Source: Pontibacillus chungwhensis BH030062 (GTDB taxonomy: Bacteria > Bacillota > Bacilli > Bacillales > BH030062). Taken from it: a stretch of DNA of 64,000 nt. The notes under the pieces were generated by a model. The model ran no database searches and had not been told where the DNA came from. It worked only from the letters and a program-made list of their open reading frames with translations. The translations under genes were made by a program, and so were the position numbers. Below, one piece after another: positions 1-9,623 of the stretch (position 1 is its first letter; every line of letters begins with the position of its first letter). Where the stretch lies: positions 310,001 to 374,000 of the forward strand of contig NZ_AVBG01000002.1 of assembly GCF_000770675.1 (NCBI RefSeq), read 5' to 3'.

Positions 1-35
1 ATCATACTCCAAACAATCGCAACCATTCTTTTCAT
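1..35 (-). CDS. 5' end of an unidentified gene, cut by the window edge
   Basis: An ATG at 35-33 on the minus strand is preceded by a strong AGGAGG ribosome-binding site (complement of about 43-50) at good spacing. The frame stays open to the window edge, giving MKRMVAIVWSM. The basic then hydrophobic start could be a signal peptide or membrane anchor, but 11 codons are not enough to name a family. The call rests only on the ribosome-binding site plus the open frame. Confidence 0.4.
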   Translation of the reverse strand, partial: MKRMVAIVWSM

Positions 36-535
36 CTTACATCTCCTCCTCTTATTTTCCCTTTGTGTTTCATTTGCCTATGCCTATTAAATTGGACGAA
101 ATCTCTCTATTTCCTTTTTGATTCGTTCCTCAAATAGCGGCATGGTTTTACAGAATGGCTACAATTGTCGTCGCTCAAGTAAGAATCTTAGCCAGAGTCG
201 ACTTCACAAGTGCTAACTCTCTTAGATCCGACATGATTTTAATGATATCTTTTCAATAAAAAAACATGCTCATAAAAAAGAATTTTATAAATCAGGGGAG
301 GAAGAGGCAACAAACTCTAAAATCCATGCATAATTCGCTTTGTTTTAGACCAGCGCTTTCTGCAACTAGAGAACAAGAGCATGATTTTACAGCCCCTAAC
401 AAAAGAATAAAACCGCAACCAATTACCCAACTTCTAACCGTCCCTTTGGTCTATTTTTGGAAAGTTGGTGCTAACATGAACTCAATTGTCCATATATATT
501 ATGGTTTGAGTTTAATTACAGAGAGGAGATTGCTC
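36..535. other. Intergenic stretch with no recognised gene
   Basis: About 500 bases between the partial leftward gene and the lipase. The frame of the lipase is open upstream from 266, but that part has no ribosome-binding site and its translation is not protein-like, so it is treated as non-coding. The promoters of both flanking genes must lie here; no convincing boxes were singled out. Confidence 0.5.
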
Positions 536-2047
536 ATGAAAAAGGTAACGCATCTGTTGATCCTTCTAACCTTATTCGTTCTCATGATTCCCTCAATTAC
601 TTTGGCAGGATCTATAAAAGAAGGAGGTGAAGCTGGTACTCCAGGGGAATGGTGGGCCGGCGAATCCTCTTCCTCTATTTCCCCTTCCAATCACCCCATT
701 CTGTTTGTTCATGGCTTAAATAGTTCATCAACTACGTGGACAATTAATAATGATATGGATGAAACCGCCTATGGAGCTGGATATGAAACAGCCTTTATTG
801 ACCTCTATCCCACAAAGGATATGTGGGAGAACGGCGCTATGCTTGCCCAAAAAATCAAAGAAATCTCTAACTATTTCGGAGAAAAAGTAGTTGTCGTCGC
901 TCATAGCAAAGGAGGGATCGATACACAAGCAGCTCTTGTCCATTACGGAGCTGATCCATATGTAGAGAAGGTTATTACACTTTCCTCCCCTCATTATGGA
1001 TCTCAGCTAGCTGATTTAGCCTACAGCAGTTGGGCAGGTTGGCTATCTGGGATTCTGGGAAGTAAAAACGATGCCACCTACTCCCTGCAAACAGGTTATA
1101 TGGATTACTACCGTTCTGTAACAGATAAACAATCCAATGTGCTAGATACACCAATCTATACGCTAGGCGGAACAAAATGGGGGAGTTTCGGCAGTTCACT
1201 GTACTGGGGTGGATTATACTTAAGTCCTTATGGCAGTAACGACGGGGCTGTAACCGTAAATAGTTCTCGCCTCCCATATGCTACAGAAATTAAAGTCGGC
1301 GATTGGAATCACACGACGATTAAAGAGGGGTCCTCTACCTTCTTCCTATTTGAGGACTACCTAAGCGAAAATGTTAATTCATTCACTAACCTACAAGTCA
1401 AGGATACAAGGATCAACCATGAAGATACAGAGAGTGATGACCGGTATGCGAATAGCTATACCCATGGCGGCTCTTATAAAGGGAACACACAAGAAACCAT
1501 TGTAGTGGAACCAGGTGTAGACGCTATTACTATTGATTGGATCAGTGAACAATCAGAGACAACACTTCAATTAGCATCTCCGGATGGAAAGTCTTACACT
1601 GCTTTTCACGTAAATGAAGATGAGACTGAATATCTGAATGGCGCTTACCACCATTCAACTACTATAAAGAGTCCTGAAGCAGGGAAATGGACCCTATCCG
1701 CAAGCAATAAACATACGGAGCACTTTTTGTTAAACGTTACCTATAATAGTTCTCTTAACAGCAACCTTACTGCTAACATTCGTAACGGAATGGTCCACAT
1801 CAACTCAAAAGACCGTAAACTAAAAGTAAAAACGGATATGACCGTTTCCTATTACAAGAAAGGGAAGTTGAAACAGGTGAAAGTGAACCCAAGAGCGTCC
1901 AAAAACTCTTATAGACTGCCAAACCTCGGAGAAGGCATTTATAATATGACACTTAATATAAAGGGAACACTGGACCAACACCCTGTTGAGAGAACAATGA
2001 TTCAGTCCGTATATGTGGATGAAAACGGGCAGTTATTTGGACATTAA
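536..2047 (+). CDS. Secreted lipase/esterase of the alpha/beta-hydrolase fold
   Basis: A 503-residue exported hydrolase, expected to cleave ester bonds of lipids outside the cell. The start at 536 is chosen because GAGAGGAG lies just upstream and a textbook signal peptide follows (MKK, then a hydrophobic stretch to about residue 24, ITLAG). The fold shows an oxyanion-side HG (residues 59-60), the nucleophile elbow AHSKGG (Ser124), a probable acid Asp235 in SNDGAV and a probable His258 in WNHTT. The region after about residue 290 is a beta-rich extension that looks like a pre-peptidase-C-terminal or P-like domain; its role is not known. Transcription ends at the hairpin at 2071-2105. The gene is head-on to replication. 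The hydrolase class is clear, the substrate is not. Confidence 0.82.
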   Translation: MKKVTHLLILLTLFVLMIPSITLAGSIKEGGEAGTPGEWWAGESSSSISPSNHPILFVHGLNSSSTTWTINNDMDETAYGAGYETAFIDLYPTKDMWENGAMLAQKIKEISNYFGEKVVVVAHSKGGIDTQAALVHYGADPYVEKVITLSSPHYGSQLADLAYSSWAGWLSGILGSKNDATYSLQTGYMDYYRSVTDKQSNVLDTPIYTLGGTKWGSFGSSLYWGGLYLSPYGSNDGAVTVNSSRLPYATEIKVGDWNHTTIKEGSSTFFLFEDYLSENVNSFTNLQVKDTRINHEDTESDDRYANSYTHGGSYKGNTQETIVVEPGVDAITIDWISEQSETTLQLASPDGKSYTAFHVNEDETEYLNGAYHHSTTIKSPEAGKWTLSASNKHTEHFLLNVTYNSSLNSNLTANIRNGMVHINSKDRKLKVKTDMTVSYYKKGKLKQVKVNPRASKNSYRLPNLGEGIYNMTLNIKGTLDQHPVERTMIQSVYVDENGQLFGH

Positions 2048-2070
2048 ACCCTAACTATTTTATGATAAAA

Positions 2071-2105
2071 ACGCCTGCTCCTTTAAAAGTGAGCAGGCGT
2101 TTTTT
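2071..2105 (+). terminator. Rho-independent terminator after the lipase gene
   Basis: A nine-base-pair stem (CGCCTGCTC paired with GAGCAGGCG) is followed by six T residues. Confidence 0.85.
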
Positions 2106-2305
2106 CATATGCATATCCATATAGGTTTTCGTACAAAATAGAATGCTCAGACGTTTAGCAGTGCACCAGATTAGGTAAGAATATAAGTATGAGAATGATA
2201 ATCGAACCTTTTCGTTCTAACTACCGTTAACGTATACGTTTCAAAACTAGTTTTCGCATACAATCGCTTCAGAGCATATCAAGAGCTAAAATATGCCTGA
2301 ACAGC

Positions 2306-2359
2306 TTGACAAATTTCCGAATGTATATAATAATAGTTTTTGAATTATAATAATTTTAA
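2306..2359 (+). promoter_or_regulatory. ahpC promoter with a PerR-type operator
   Basis: A TTGACA box at 2306-2311 is followed by the AT-rich -10 region TATAATAAT at about 2326-2334. Just downstream, TTATAATAATTTTAA at 2345-2359 matches the PerR box TTATAATNATTATAA with a single mismatch. In Bacillus, ahpCF is a PerR regulon member induced by peroxide, so the match is expected. The assignment to PerR rather than Fur or Zur comes from the gene context. Confidence 0.7.
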
Positions 2360-2397
2360 ATTAATAACTTTTACACAAAACAGAGGAGGATTTTTTC

Positions 2398-2961
2398 ATG
2401 TCATTAATCGGTACTGAAGTACAACCATTCAACGCAAAAGCATTCAAAAACGGTGAATTCGTTGATGTAACAGAAGAAAACTTTAAAGGTCAGTGGAGCG
2501 TTGTTTGCTTCTACCCTGCAGACTTTTCATTCGTTTGCCCAACTGAACTTGAAGACCTTCAAAACGAATATGCTGCACTTCAAGAACTAGGTGCTGAAGT
2601 TTACTCTGTTTCTACAGATACTCACTTCGTTCACAAAGGTTGGCACGATAGCTCAGAAAAGATTAACAAGATCACTTATACAATGATCGGTGACCCTTCT
2701 CAAACAATTTCTCGTAACTTTGAAGTACTAAACGAAGAAGAAGGTCTTGCTGATCGCGGTACTTTCATCATCGATCCAGATGGCGTTATCCAAACTGTAG
2801 AAGTTAACGCAGGCGGCATCGGCCGTGACGCAAGTAACCTAGTAGGTAAGATCAAAGCAGCTCAATACGTTCGCCAGAATCCAGGCGAAGTTTGCCCAGC
2901 TAAATGGGAAGAAGGTTCTGAAACCCTAACACCAAGCCTAGATCTAGTAGGTAAAATCTAA
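2398..2961 (+). CDS. ahpC: Peroxiredoxin, alkyl hydroperoxide reductase subunit C
   Basis: A typical 2-Cys peroxiredoxin of 187 residues that reduces hydrogen peroxide and organic peroxides in the cytosol and is re-reduced by AhpF, encoded next. The peroxidatic Cys47 lies in the motif FSFVCPTEL and the resolving Cys166 in EVCPAKW. Length and motifs match the AhpC1 family. The ribosome-binding site GAGGAGG lies upstream of the ATG. A PerR-like operator precedes the gene and only 13 bases separate it from the ahpF start, so the two form one operon. Confidence 0.97.
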   Translation: MSLIGTEVQPFNAKAFKNGEFVDVTEENFKGQWSVVCFYPADFSFVCPTELEDLQNEYAALQELGAEVYSVSTDTHFVHKGWHDSSEKINKITYTMIGDPSQTISRNFEVLNEEEGLADRGTFIIDPDGVIQTVEVNAGGIGRDASNLVGKIKAAQYVRQNPGEVCPAKWEEGSETLTPSLDLVGKI

Positions 2962-2974
2962 AGGAGTGCACAAT

Positions 2975-4504
2975 ATGCTTGAAGCAGATATTAAAGCTCA
3001 ATTAAACCAATATCTCGAACTATTGGAAAGCGATATCGTGCTTAAAGTTAGTGCAGGTTCTGATAAAGTATCAAAAGACATGCTAGCTCTTGTTGAAGAG
3101 CTAGCTTCTATGTCTTCTAAGATTACATTCGAGGAAGCACAATTATCCAGAACGCCTAGCTTTAGTGTGAATCGCGTCGGAGAAGATACTGGAGTTACGT
3201 TCGCAGGTATTCCTCTTGGACATGAATTTACTTCTTTAGTCCTTGCTCTTCTACAAGTTAGTGGCAGAGCACCTAAGGTTGACCAAAGCGTTATTGATCA
3301 AGTTAAGAATATTAAAGGTGAATATCACTTTGAAACCTATGTTAGCTTAAGCTGTCATAATTGTCCGGATGTCGTACAAGCCGTAAACATGATGAGTGTT
3401 TTAAACCCTGGCATTACGCATACAATGATCGACGGTGCAGCGTTTAAAGAAGAAGCTGAAAGCAAAAACGTTATGGCTGTTCCTTCCTTGCATCTTAACG
3501 GAGAATTCTTGAGCGGTGGTCGCATGACACTAGAAGAAATCTTAGACAAGATTGTTGAAGGTCCTAGCGCTGAAGAGTTCAGCAATAAAGACCCATATGA
3601 TGTACTAGTTGTAGGTGGTGGTCCAGCTGGTGCGAGTGCGGCCATTTATGCAGCTCGTAAAGGAATTCGCACAGGCATTGTAGCTGAACGTTTCGGTGGT
3701 CAAGTACTAGACACGATGAGTATTGAAAACTTCATTAGTGTTTCTAGCACAGAAGGACCGAAGCTTGCTGCTAGTCTTGAAGAACACGTAAAGGATTACG
3801 ACATTGATGTAATGAACCTTCAACGTGCAAGCCGCTTAGAGAAGAACGGCGGTATGTTCGAACTTGAACTAGATAACGGTGGCGTTCTTAAAAGTAAGAG
3901 TGTAATCATCTCAACTGGTGCTCGCTGGCGTCAAGTTGGCGTTCCAGGTGAAGAAGAGTTTAAAAATAAAGGTGTTGCGTACTGTCCACACTGTGATGGT
4001 CCATTATTTGAAGGTAAAGACGTAGCTGTTATTGGCGGAGGTAACTCCGGTATAGAAGCAGCTATTGATCTTGCTGGAATTGTGAAGCATGTGACAGTTC
4101 TTGAGTTTGCTTCAGAACTTAAAGCTGACCAAGTCTTACAAGACCGCGCAAATAGTCTTCCGAATGTAACCATTCACACAAATGCACAAACGACAGAAAT
4201 TACAGGTGACGCTAACGTTAATGGCATTACGTATGTGGACCGGGAAACGGGCCAAGAGAACCATGTGAAGCTTGAAGGTGTGTTCGTCCAAATCGGACTT
4301 GTTCCGAATACGGAATGGCTAGACGATTCCATTGAGCGTAACCAAATTGGCGAGATTGTTGTCGATAAACACAATTCCACAAACGTACCTGGTCTGTTTG
4401 CAGCAGGTGATGTGACAGACGTTCCAAATAACCAAATCATTATTTCTATGGGCACAGGAGCAAATGCTGCATTAGGCGCATTTGATTACTTGATTCGCAA
4501 CTAA
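2975..4504 (+). CDS. ahpF: Alkyl hydroperoxide reductase subunit F (NADH:peroxiredoxin reductase)
   Basis: A flavoprotein of 509 residues that passes electrons from NADH through FAD and two disulfide centres to AhpC. The N-terminal thioredoxin-like domain holds Cys127/Cys130 (CHNC). The FAD-binding GGGPAG is near residue 214, the redox-active CPHC is Cys337/Cys340, and the NADH motif GGGNSG is near 354. The ATG at 2975 is preferred over an in-frame GTG at 2966 because AAGGAG then sits at normal spacing and the length equals that of other AhpF proteins. It ends at the bidirectional hairpin near 4517-4555. Confidence 0.97.
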   Translation: MLEADIKAQLNQYLELLESDIVLKVSAGSDKVSKDMLALVEELASMSSKITFEEAQLSRTPSFSVNRVGEDTGVTFAGIPLGHEFTSLVLALLQVSGRAPKVDQSVIDQVKNIKGEYHFETYVSLSCHNCPDVVQAVNMMSVLNPGITHTMIDGAAFKEEAESKNVMAVPSLHLNGEFLSGGRMTLEEILDKIVEGPSAEEFSNKDPYDVLVVGGGPAGASAAIYAARKGIRTGIVAERFGGQVLDTMSIENFISVSSTEGPKLAASLEEHVKDYDIDVMNLQRASRLEKNGGMFELELDNGGVLKSKSVIISTGARWRQVGVPGEEEFKNKGVAYCPHCDGPLFEGKDVAVIGGGNSGIEAAIDLAGIVKHVTVLEFASELKADQVLQDRANSLPNVTIHTNAQTTEITGDANVNGITYVDRETGQENHVKLEGVFVQIGLVPNTEWLDDSIERNQIGEIVVDKHNSTNVPGLFAAGDVTDVPNNQIIISMGTGANAALGAFDYLIRN

Positions 4505-4516
4505 TAATGATTAACT

Positions 4517-4555
4517 AAAAAGTCGCTACTCCTCTAGGGGGTAGCGACTTTTTTT
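4517..4555. terminator. Bidirectional terminator between convergent ahpF and mqo
   Basis: AAGTCGCTAC pairs with GTAGCGACTT around a short CTCCTCTAGGG-type loop. A-run and T-run flank the stem, so it can serve both converging genes. Confidence 0.85.
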
Positions 4556-4586
4556 ATAGAAACTGGATGCACAAGCGAAGTATTTT

Positions 4587-6125
4587 CTATGATGTCTTGC
4601 TAATTTCACTTTCGTCTGTTGAAAGATAACTATGGAGAGGCTTTTTATTTAAGCCTAGTGCCTCATCAGTAGTCTTATGAATGTCCTTAAGAAGCTCTGG
4701 ATGTTCAGCTAATATTAAACCATAAGAAGGGATCATTTCTTTTATTTTCGGCTCCCATTCTTTAATCTTTTGAGGGAAGCATTTTTCCATTAACTCTAGC
4801 ATAACGTGAACGGCTGTAGAGGCACCTGGAGAAGCTCCCAAAAGTGCTGCGATCGAGCCATCTGAAGAACTAACTACTTCTGTACCAAACTGCAAGGTAC
4901 CTTTCCCCCCTGAGTCTGTATCTTTAATGACTTGTACACGTTGACCTGCTACAGCTAGACTCCAATCCTCGCTTTTGGCATTTGGAATAAACTCTCTTAA
5001 TTCTTCCATACGCTTTTCTTTTGAGGAGATCACTTGTTCAATCAAATACTTTGTTAGGGAAGCATTCTTCACACCTGCTGCTGACATCGTCACAAGGTTA
5101 TCCGATTTCACCGATGTAAACAGATCAAGCAAGGAACCCGTTTTTAAGAACCTTGGAGAAAAGCCCGCAAACGGACCAAATAATAAAGATTGCTTATTGT
5201 TAATATACCTTGTATCCAGATGGGGCACAGACATTGGCGGGGCCCCTACTTTTGCTTTGCCATATACTTTTGCCCGGTGCTCAGCAATTACTTCAGGATT
5301 ATTACACACCATGAATAGCCCGCTTACAGGAAATCCACCAATATGTTTTGATTCAGGTATACCAGTCTTTTGTAATAGGTGAAGGCTACCTCCACCACCA
5401 CCAATAAAGACGAAATTGGTGATATGGTATTCAATTCGCGCCTGCTCACGATCATATACTTTCACTTCCCATGTTCCGTCACTTAACCTCTTAATATCCT
5501 CTACACTATGCTTATAATTGATCTCAAGATTGTTATCTTCTAAATGATCAAACATCTTACGTGTAATCGTTCCGAAATTTACATCTGTCCCAGAATCCAT
5601 CTTAGTTGCTGCCACTGCTTCATTGGATGAACGATCCTTCATCATTAATGGCATCCATTCCATTAACTGCTTCACGTCATCGGAGAACTCCATCCCTTGA
5701 AACTGCGGATGAGTTGACATGGTTTGGTAGCGCTTTCTCAAGAATTCCACATTCTCTTTCCCTTGTACGAAACTCATATGGGGTAATGGCATGATGAATT
5801 CTTGTGGATTTTGGATACGACCTTGGTTTACAAGATAAGACCAAAATTGTTTAGAAACTTGAAATTGTTCATTTACTTTTATAGCTTTTGAAATATCAAT
5901 TGAGCCATCTTCTTGTTCTTTTGTGTAATTCAGTTCACATAATGCAGCATGCCCCGTGCCTGCATTATTCCATACGTTCGAGCTTTCCTGCCCGGCACCA
6001 TCGAGCTTTTCAAACACTCTGATTTTCCACTCCGGTACTAGTTCCTTTAGCAAAGATCCCAATGTGGCACTCATAATGCCTGCACCAATTAAAATAACGT
6101 CAGTTTTCGCATAGTTTTTACTCAT
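4587..6125 (-). CDS. mqo: Malate:quinone oxidoreductase
   Basis: A peripheral membrane FAD enzyme of 512 residues that oxidises malate to oxaloacetate and gives the electrons directly to the quinone pool, bypassing NAD-malate dehydrogenase in the TCA cycle. The N terminus carries the dinucleotide-binding stretch [13 protein letters not shown]; the family-typical [17 protein letters not shown] and the C-terminal LGASPGAST are present. The start at 6125 (MSKNYAKTD) is chosen because it places the FAD motif at the usual distance; the 28-codon extension in frame is unlike the family. It is co-oriented with replication and converges on ahpCF. Confidence 0.96.
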   Translation of the reverse strand: MSKNYAKTDVILIGAGIMSATLGSLLKELVPEWKIRVFEKLDGAGQESSNVWNNAGTGHAALCELNYTKEQEDGSIDISKAIKVNEQFQVSKQFWSYLVNQGRIQNPQEFIMPLPHMSFVQGKENVEFLRKRYQTMSTHPQFQGMEFSDDVKQLMEWMPLMMKDRSSNEAVAATKMDSGTDVNFGTITRKMFDHLEDNNLEINYKHSVEDIKRLSDGTWEVKVYDREQARIEYHITNFVFIGGGGGSLHLLQKTGIPESKHIGGFPVSGLFMVCNNPEVIAEHRAKVYGKAKVGAPPMSVPHLDTRYINNKQSLLFGPFAGFSPRFLKTGSLLDLFTSVKSDNLVTMSAAGVKNASLTKYLIEQVISSKEKRMEELREFIPNAKSEDWSLAVAGQRVQVIKDTDSGGKGTLQFGTEVVSSSDGSIAALLGASPGASTAVHVMLELMEKCFPQKIKEWEPKIKEMIPSYGLILAEHPELLKDIHKTTDEALGLNKKPLHSYLSTDESEISKTS

Positions 6126-6357
6126 TAGCCTATACTCCCTATGTCTTGCAGAAAAAATGTAGCCTATATCCCCGCCCCGGGGTACTACACCTCTTCTAGT
6201 TATTTTCAATCTACTACTAGTGTACCACTTTCCAAAAATATTGAAAATTACTTCTATTGCAACATTATAGTTTACTGTCTTTACATCGATGGAGTAGATT
6301 ACCTACATTATGAACGTTTTTCTTAGGTTCGATACGGTTATAAGGGAAAAAATCCCG

Positions 6358-6582
6358 CTACTTATACTTCCTAGAATAAATAAAGGCAGTAAGCGGTTGA
6401 ACAACAAAGGTCAGTCCAACAACAATAAGTAAAGGATAATTCTCGATGTTACTTAAATCACCTACTCCTTCAGATACAAATAATATTAAACCAGACAGAA
6501 TCATTAGCACATAGTAACTGATTTTAGTGCTTTGCGTTTCTATATGATGCTCCAATTCATCTTTCTCTTTATCCCCCTGCAA
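6358..6582 (-). CDS. Small two-helix membrane protein, unknown function
   Basis: The frame encodes about 74 residues: a charged N-terminal 20 residues (KEKDELEHH), then two hydrophobic segments at roughly 24-41 and 50-68, and a basic end (YSRKYK). I do not recognise the family. The start is doubtful. The frame begins at a TTG with no good ribosome-binding site. A good GGGAG site upstream serves an ATG (6602-6600) in a different frame that stops after ten codons, at the run of Gs. Either the TTG is used or a one-base shift separates the original start from the body. It stands alone between mqo and the ABC operon. Confidence 0.5.
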   Translation of the reverse strand: MQGDKEKDELEHHIETQSTKISYYVLMILSGLILFVSEGVGDLSNIENYPLLIVVGLTFVVQPLTAFIYSRKYK

Positions 6583-6829
6583 ATCTATTTGTCTTTCCCA
6601 TGTACATCTCCCTTTTATTTGTATTGATTTGAGGTCTTCTCGAATATAAATAATTGATCAACTGTCGTGTGAAGGTGCTGCGACAATTTAGTGTCAGAAG
6701 TTTTTTACATTGTCGCTATAGTTTTATAGATTATCATTATCCCCTAAAATATTGAAACCCCCATACTCATAATTTCGTATATGCGTACCGAACGCACTTA
6801 GCCCAGGGAGTGAGAAAGGAGAAAGAGAA

Positions 6830-7741
6830 ATGATTAGTGTTGAGAATATCAATAAGCAGTATGGTTCCGTTCAGGCACTAGATAGTATCAGCTTTAAGAT
6901 TGAAGAAGGAACGTGCTTTGGTTTGGTTGGACCGAATGGGGCCGGTAAATCGACGCTTATGAAAATTTTATCTGGAATTTTACTTAATTTTAATGGGGAT
7001 ATTCAAGTCAGAGAATGGAAGGTGTCTAAAGATCGGCTTAAGATTAAACAGCAAATCGGGTATATTCCCCAGGAAATTTGCTTAGAGGATACGCTGACAG
7101 CTCAAGATAATTTGATTCTTTTTGGTAACCTGTATGGATTAAAAGGAAAAGCGTTGCAGCTTCGAATAGATGAAGTGCTCGATCAGATCGGGTTAAAAGA
7201 CAGGGCTAAGGATAAGGTCATTACATTCTCAGGAGGCATGAAGCGACGTCTAAATATTGGCTGTGCGCTTTTACATAAGCCGAGCATTATTATTATGGAT
7301 GAGCCCACTGTAGGTATTGATCCGCAATCACGAAATTCGATCTTTTCCATTATTCATCAACTGAAGGCTGAGGGAAGCACAATTATTTACTCAAGCCACT
7401 ATATGGAGGAAGTCGAGCAACTGTGCGACAGTATTGGTCTTATCGATAAGGGACAGCTTATGGAGATTGGGCGAATGGAGGAATTGTTAGAAAAGTACGC
7501 TATGCCTTCATTATTTATCTCAGGAGACAACATTGAGACCGAGATGCTTCAACGTTTTGGAAAGGTAGAATCGAAAGGTAATGGCTACTTACTCAATAGT
7601 GATGACCCACTTCTTACTCTGGAGAAATTGGTGACGTACTGCCGAGAACATCGTATAGAGCCGCGCAGACTCGAACTCTATCACCCAAGATTAGAAGATA
7701 TATTCTTCAATTTAACTGGTACCCAATTAAGAGATGCTTAA
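6830..7741 (+). CDS. ABC transporter ATP-binding protein (ABC-2/DRA type)
   Basis: A 303-residue ATPase that would power the membrane partner encoded 17 bases downstream. Walker A GPNGAGKST is at residues 34-42, the signature FSGGM at 133-137, and Walker B IIIMDEPTVGIDP at about 153-165, followed by the switch His in YSSHYMEEV. The C-terminal 80 residues are the accessory domain usual in drug or lipid exporters of this class. The two genes form a standard two-gene export operon of the YhcH/YfiL type. Substrate cannot be told from sequence. The gene is head-on to replication. Confidence 0.93.
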   Translation: MISVENINKQYGSVQALDSISFKIEEGTCFGLVGPNGAGKSTLMKILSGILLNFNGDIQVREWKVSKDRLKIKQQIGYIPQEICLEDTLTAQDNLILFGNLYGLKGKALQLRIDEVLDQIGLKDRAKDKVITFSGGMKRRLNIGCALLHKPSIIIMDEPTVGIDPQSRNSIFSIIHQLKAEGSTIIYSSHYMEEVEQLCDSIGLIDKGQLMEIGRMEELLEKYAMPSLFISGDNIETEMLQRFGKVESKGNGYLLNSDDPLLTLEKLVTYCREHRIEPRRLELYHPRLEDIFFNLTGTQLRDA

Positions 7742-7758
7742 GAAAAGGAGGAACAGAT

Positions 7759-8502
7759 ATGTGGGCAATTGCTCGTACTGAATTGAAAAAGACCATTCAG
7801 GATAAAGGACTATGGTTTTGGACATTTGTTCTCCCGGTTATTTTCATCGTTGCTTTTGTAGCGATTTTTTCTGGAGATGAGAGCCAAAGCTATAAAGAAG
7901 TCGTGACTCAGATTATTCCTGGATATACGATCATGTTTGCTTTCTTTATCATGATTTCAATGGTCATAGCTTTTGTAAAAGATAGAGAGCGAGGAATGGT
8001 TGCAAGGATTGCTAGCACACCTCTATCGATCCACCACTATTTTTTCGGCAAATGGCTGCCGTTCATCATTATCGTACTTATTCAAATTGCAGTTTTGTTC
8101 GGATTTGGCGTCGTTGTGTATGACCTTCCGCTCGGAAACCCTTTAGCTCTTATTCTATTATCCTTATCTCTCGCTTTTATCGTAACCGGATGGGGCATGG
8201 CCATGGCTGTAATTGTTAGAACGGAAAATATGGGCATCGCCCTAACACAGATTCTCGCCTTAGGCGGAGCATTACTCGGTGGGCTTTGGATGCCAGTCGA
8301 GTTTATGCCTGAAGTCGTGCAAAACATTAGTAAAGCCCTGCCTCAATACTGGGCGCTTCAAGGATATAAAGAGGTTATTCTCTCTAACGGTGGGATGGCT
8401 GACATATGGCTGAATGTGCTGATCTTAGTTCTTGCTGGTGTGGCAGGTGGTATAATCGCCCTACTTTCTTACCCACGTTTCTTAAGACAATCCCGAAGCT
8501 AG
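7759..8502 (+). CDS. ABC-2 type transporter permease
   Basis: A 247-residue integral membrane protein with about six hydrophobic helices (roughly 19-38, 52-72, 96-117, 130-152, 162-178, 217-237), the layout of ABC-2 export permeases. It sits directly after the ATPase gene with its own AAGGAGG site, so one mRNA makes both halves. It carries one copy of the membrane domain, so a homodimer with two ATPase subunits is expected. Some homologous operons in Bacillaceae have two permeases; here only one is present and it is followed by a terminator. Confidence 0.9.
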   Translation: MWAIARTELKKTIQDKGLWFWTFVLPVIFIVAFVAIFSGDESQSYKEVVTQIIPGYTIMFAFFIMISMVIAFVKDRERGMVARIASTPLSIHHYFFGKWLPFIIIVLIQIAVLFGFGVVVYDLPLGNPLALILLSLSLAFIVTGWGMAMAVIVRTENMGIALTQILALGGALLGGLWMPVEFMPEVVQNISKALPQYWALQGYKEVILSNGGMADIWLNVLILVLAGVAGGIIALLSYPRFLRQSRS

Positions 8503-8517
8503 TTTTCAATTAAAATA

Positions 8518-8547
8518 ACCCCCAGGCATGAAGGCCTGGGGGCTTTT
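8518..8547 (+). terminator. Terminator after the ABC operon
   Basis: CCCCCAGGC pairs with GCCTGGGGG, followed by CTTTT. It lies between the convergent permease and HesB-like genes. Confidence 0.8.
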
Positions 8548-8583
8548 GGAAATGGATAGGAATACTTTAATCCATACTAAACA

Positions 8584-8862
8584 TTAATCCGTATGTGGAA
8601 GTCCTTTTATAACAAAGTCGACACCTTCGCTTGATTCTTGTAGGTCTAATTCTATGTCTTTGGCTACATCTTGCATAGAAGATTCAATAGAAACCCGAAT
8701 TCCATTTACCTCTTGTTTAATATCGGATTCAGCTGGCTCTTCAAGCCCAAGACCGAGTTGAGTTCCCCCACACCCTCCTGCAGCAAAAAACCTAAGGTTT
8801 GACGACTCTTCCTCATCGATTATTTGAAGCAATTGCTCTTTTGCCTCGTTTGAAATTTTCAT
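8584..8862 (-). CDS. HesB/IscA-like small protein
   Basis: A 92-residue protein resembling the HesB/IscA (Fe-S biosynthesis) fold: a short N-terminal helix (SNEAKEQLLQIID), a core strand with AAGGCGGTQLGLGLEE, and a C-terminal FVIKGLPHTD. Classical A-type Fe-S carriers hold one Cys in the centre and a CGC pair near the end; here only the central Cys is present and the C-terminal pair is missing. It therefore belongs to the divergent Bacillus branch (YneR/YqkB-like) whose metal binding is unproven. It is monocistronic, with AGGAG upstream of the ATG. Confidence 0.75.
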   Translation of the reverse strand: MKISNEAKEQLLQIIDEEESSNLRFFAAGGCGGTQLGLGLEEPAESDIKQEVNGIRVSIESSMQDVAKDIELDLQESSEGVDFVIKGLPHTD

Positions 8863-8940
8863 TTAGATCTCTCCTATCTATGCTTCTTATTTTGAATATG
8901 CTCATGCTTGTGCTGACTATGATCTCTTCCATATAAGCCC

Positions 8941-9420
8941 CCCCTTATGTGGAAGGCTCGAAGTTGAGAGAATGCTCCCGTTTGCTCAAATTGAGAATAA
9001 GGTGGTTCGGGAAATCACTCGCTTTCCGCGGCGAGCTGGGAAGCCTCCTCGTTCGCTACGCTCTCTGTGGGGGCTCCCCTAGGCTCCTACTGCCGCAGGA
9101 GTCTCGCAATTTCCCGAACCACCTTTGCTATATATAGAGGGAACGGAAGCATGCTACGTAAGGGGGCGGATAGTTGAATCACCGCCATACTAGAGCTGAG
9201 GGGGCGTTATACATCTTCTGATAAGGGGGGGGCTGGGGAACGGGGAGACTCCTACGGGAGAAAGAGGTCGCCGAGACCCCGGAATGAACGAAGTGAGTGA
9301 GGAGGCTCGACAGCTCGCCCGTGGAAAGCGAGTCGTTCCCCAGCCCCCCTAACACTCAATAAACGTAACGGCCCCACACAAAATAAAGTGTTTCAGCTTC
9401 GAGTCTTCATGATTACGCCC
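8941..9420. repeat. Composite palindromic repeat element, copy 1 (MITE-like)
   Basis: The element is bounded by inverted ends (CTTATGTGGAAGGCTCGAAG at about 8945 and, inverted, GCTTCGAGTCTTCAT at 9396-9410). Between them lie two long imperfect palindromes. Module A, 8999-9125, begins AAGGTGGTTCGGGAAAT and ends with its complement. Module B, 9225-9349, has a GGGGGGCTGGGGAACG stem. An outer stem of A pairs GAATGCTCCCGT with ACGGAAGCATGC. No transposase is present. The same A-B arrangement recurs at 30.2 kb and, inverted, at 27.5 kb. The open frames in it are side effects of the palindromes. Confidence 0.85.
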
Positions 9421-9623
9421 TATTCTTGAGGAAACACTGAAAATTTTAACATATATTGAAAGAAGCGTCTTCGTTAAAACATTTGGTTCCCTTGCACTTT
9501 TCGCCCGATACTATTAAAGTATATAATGATGGATTTCTATATAAAATGGAAATCAATTAGAAAAAATATTTTCACTTTTAACTTTGGGAACATGTTTCCC
9601 TTAAGGAAAGGGTTCAGATATAT

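Noticed and set aside
266-535. 90-codon N-terminal extension of the lipase frame
   Set aside because: No ribosome-binding site, no protein-like composition, and a clear signal peptide with good site begins at 536.
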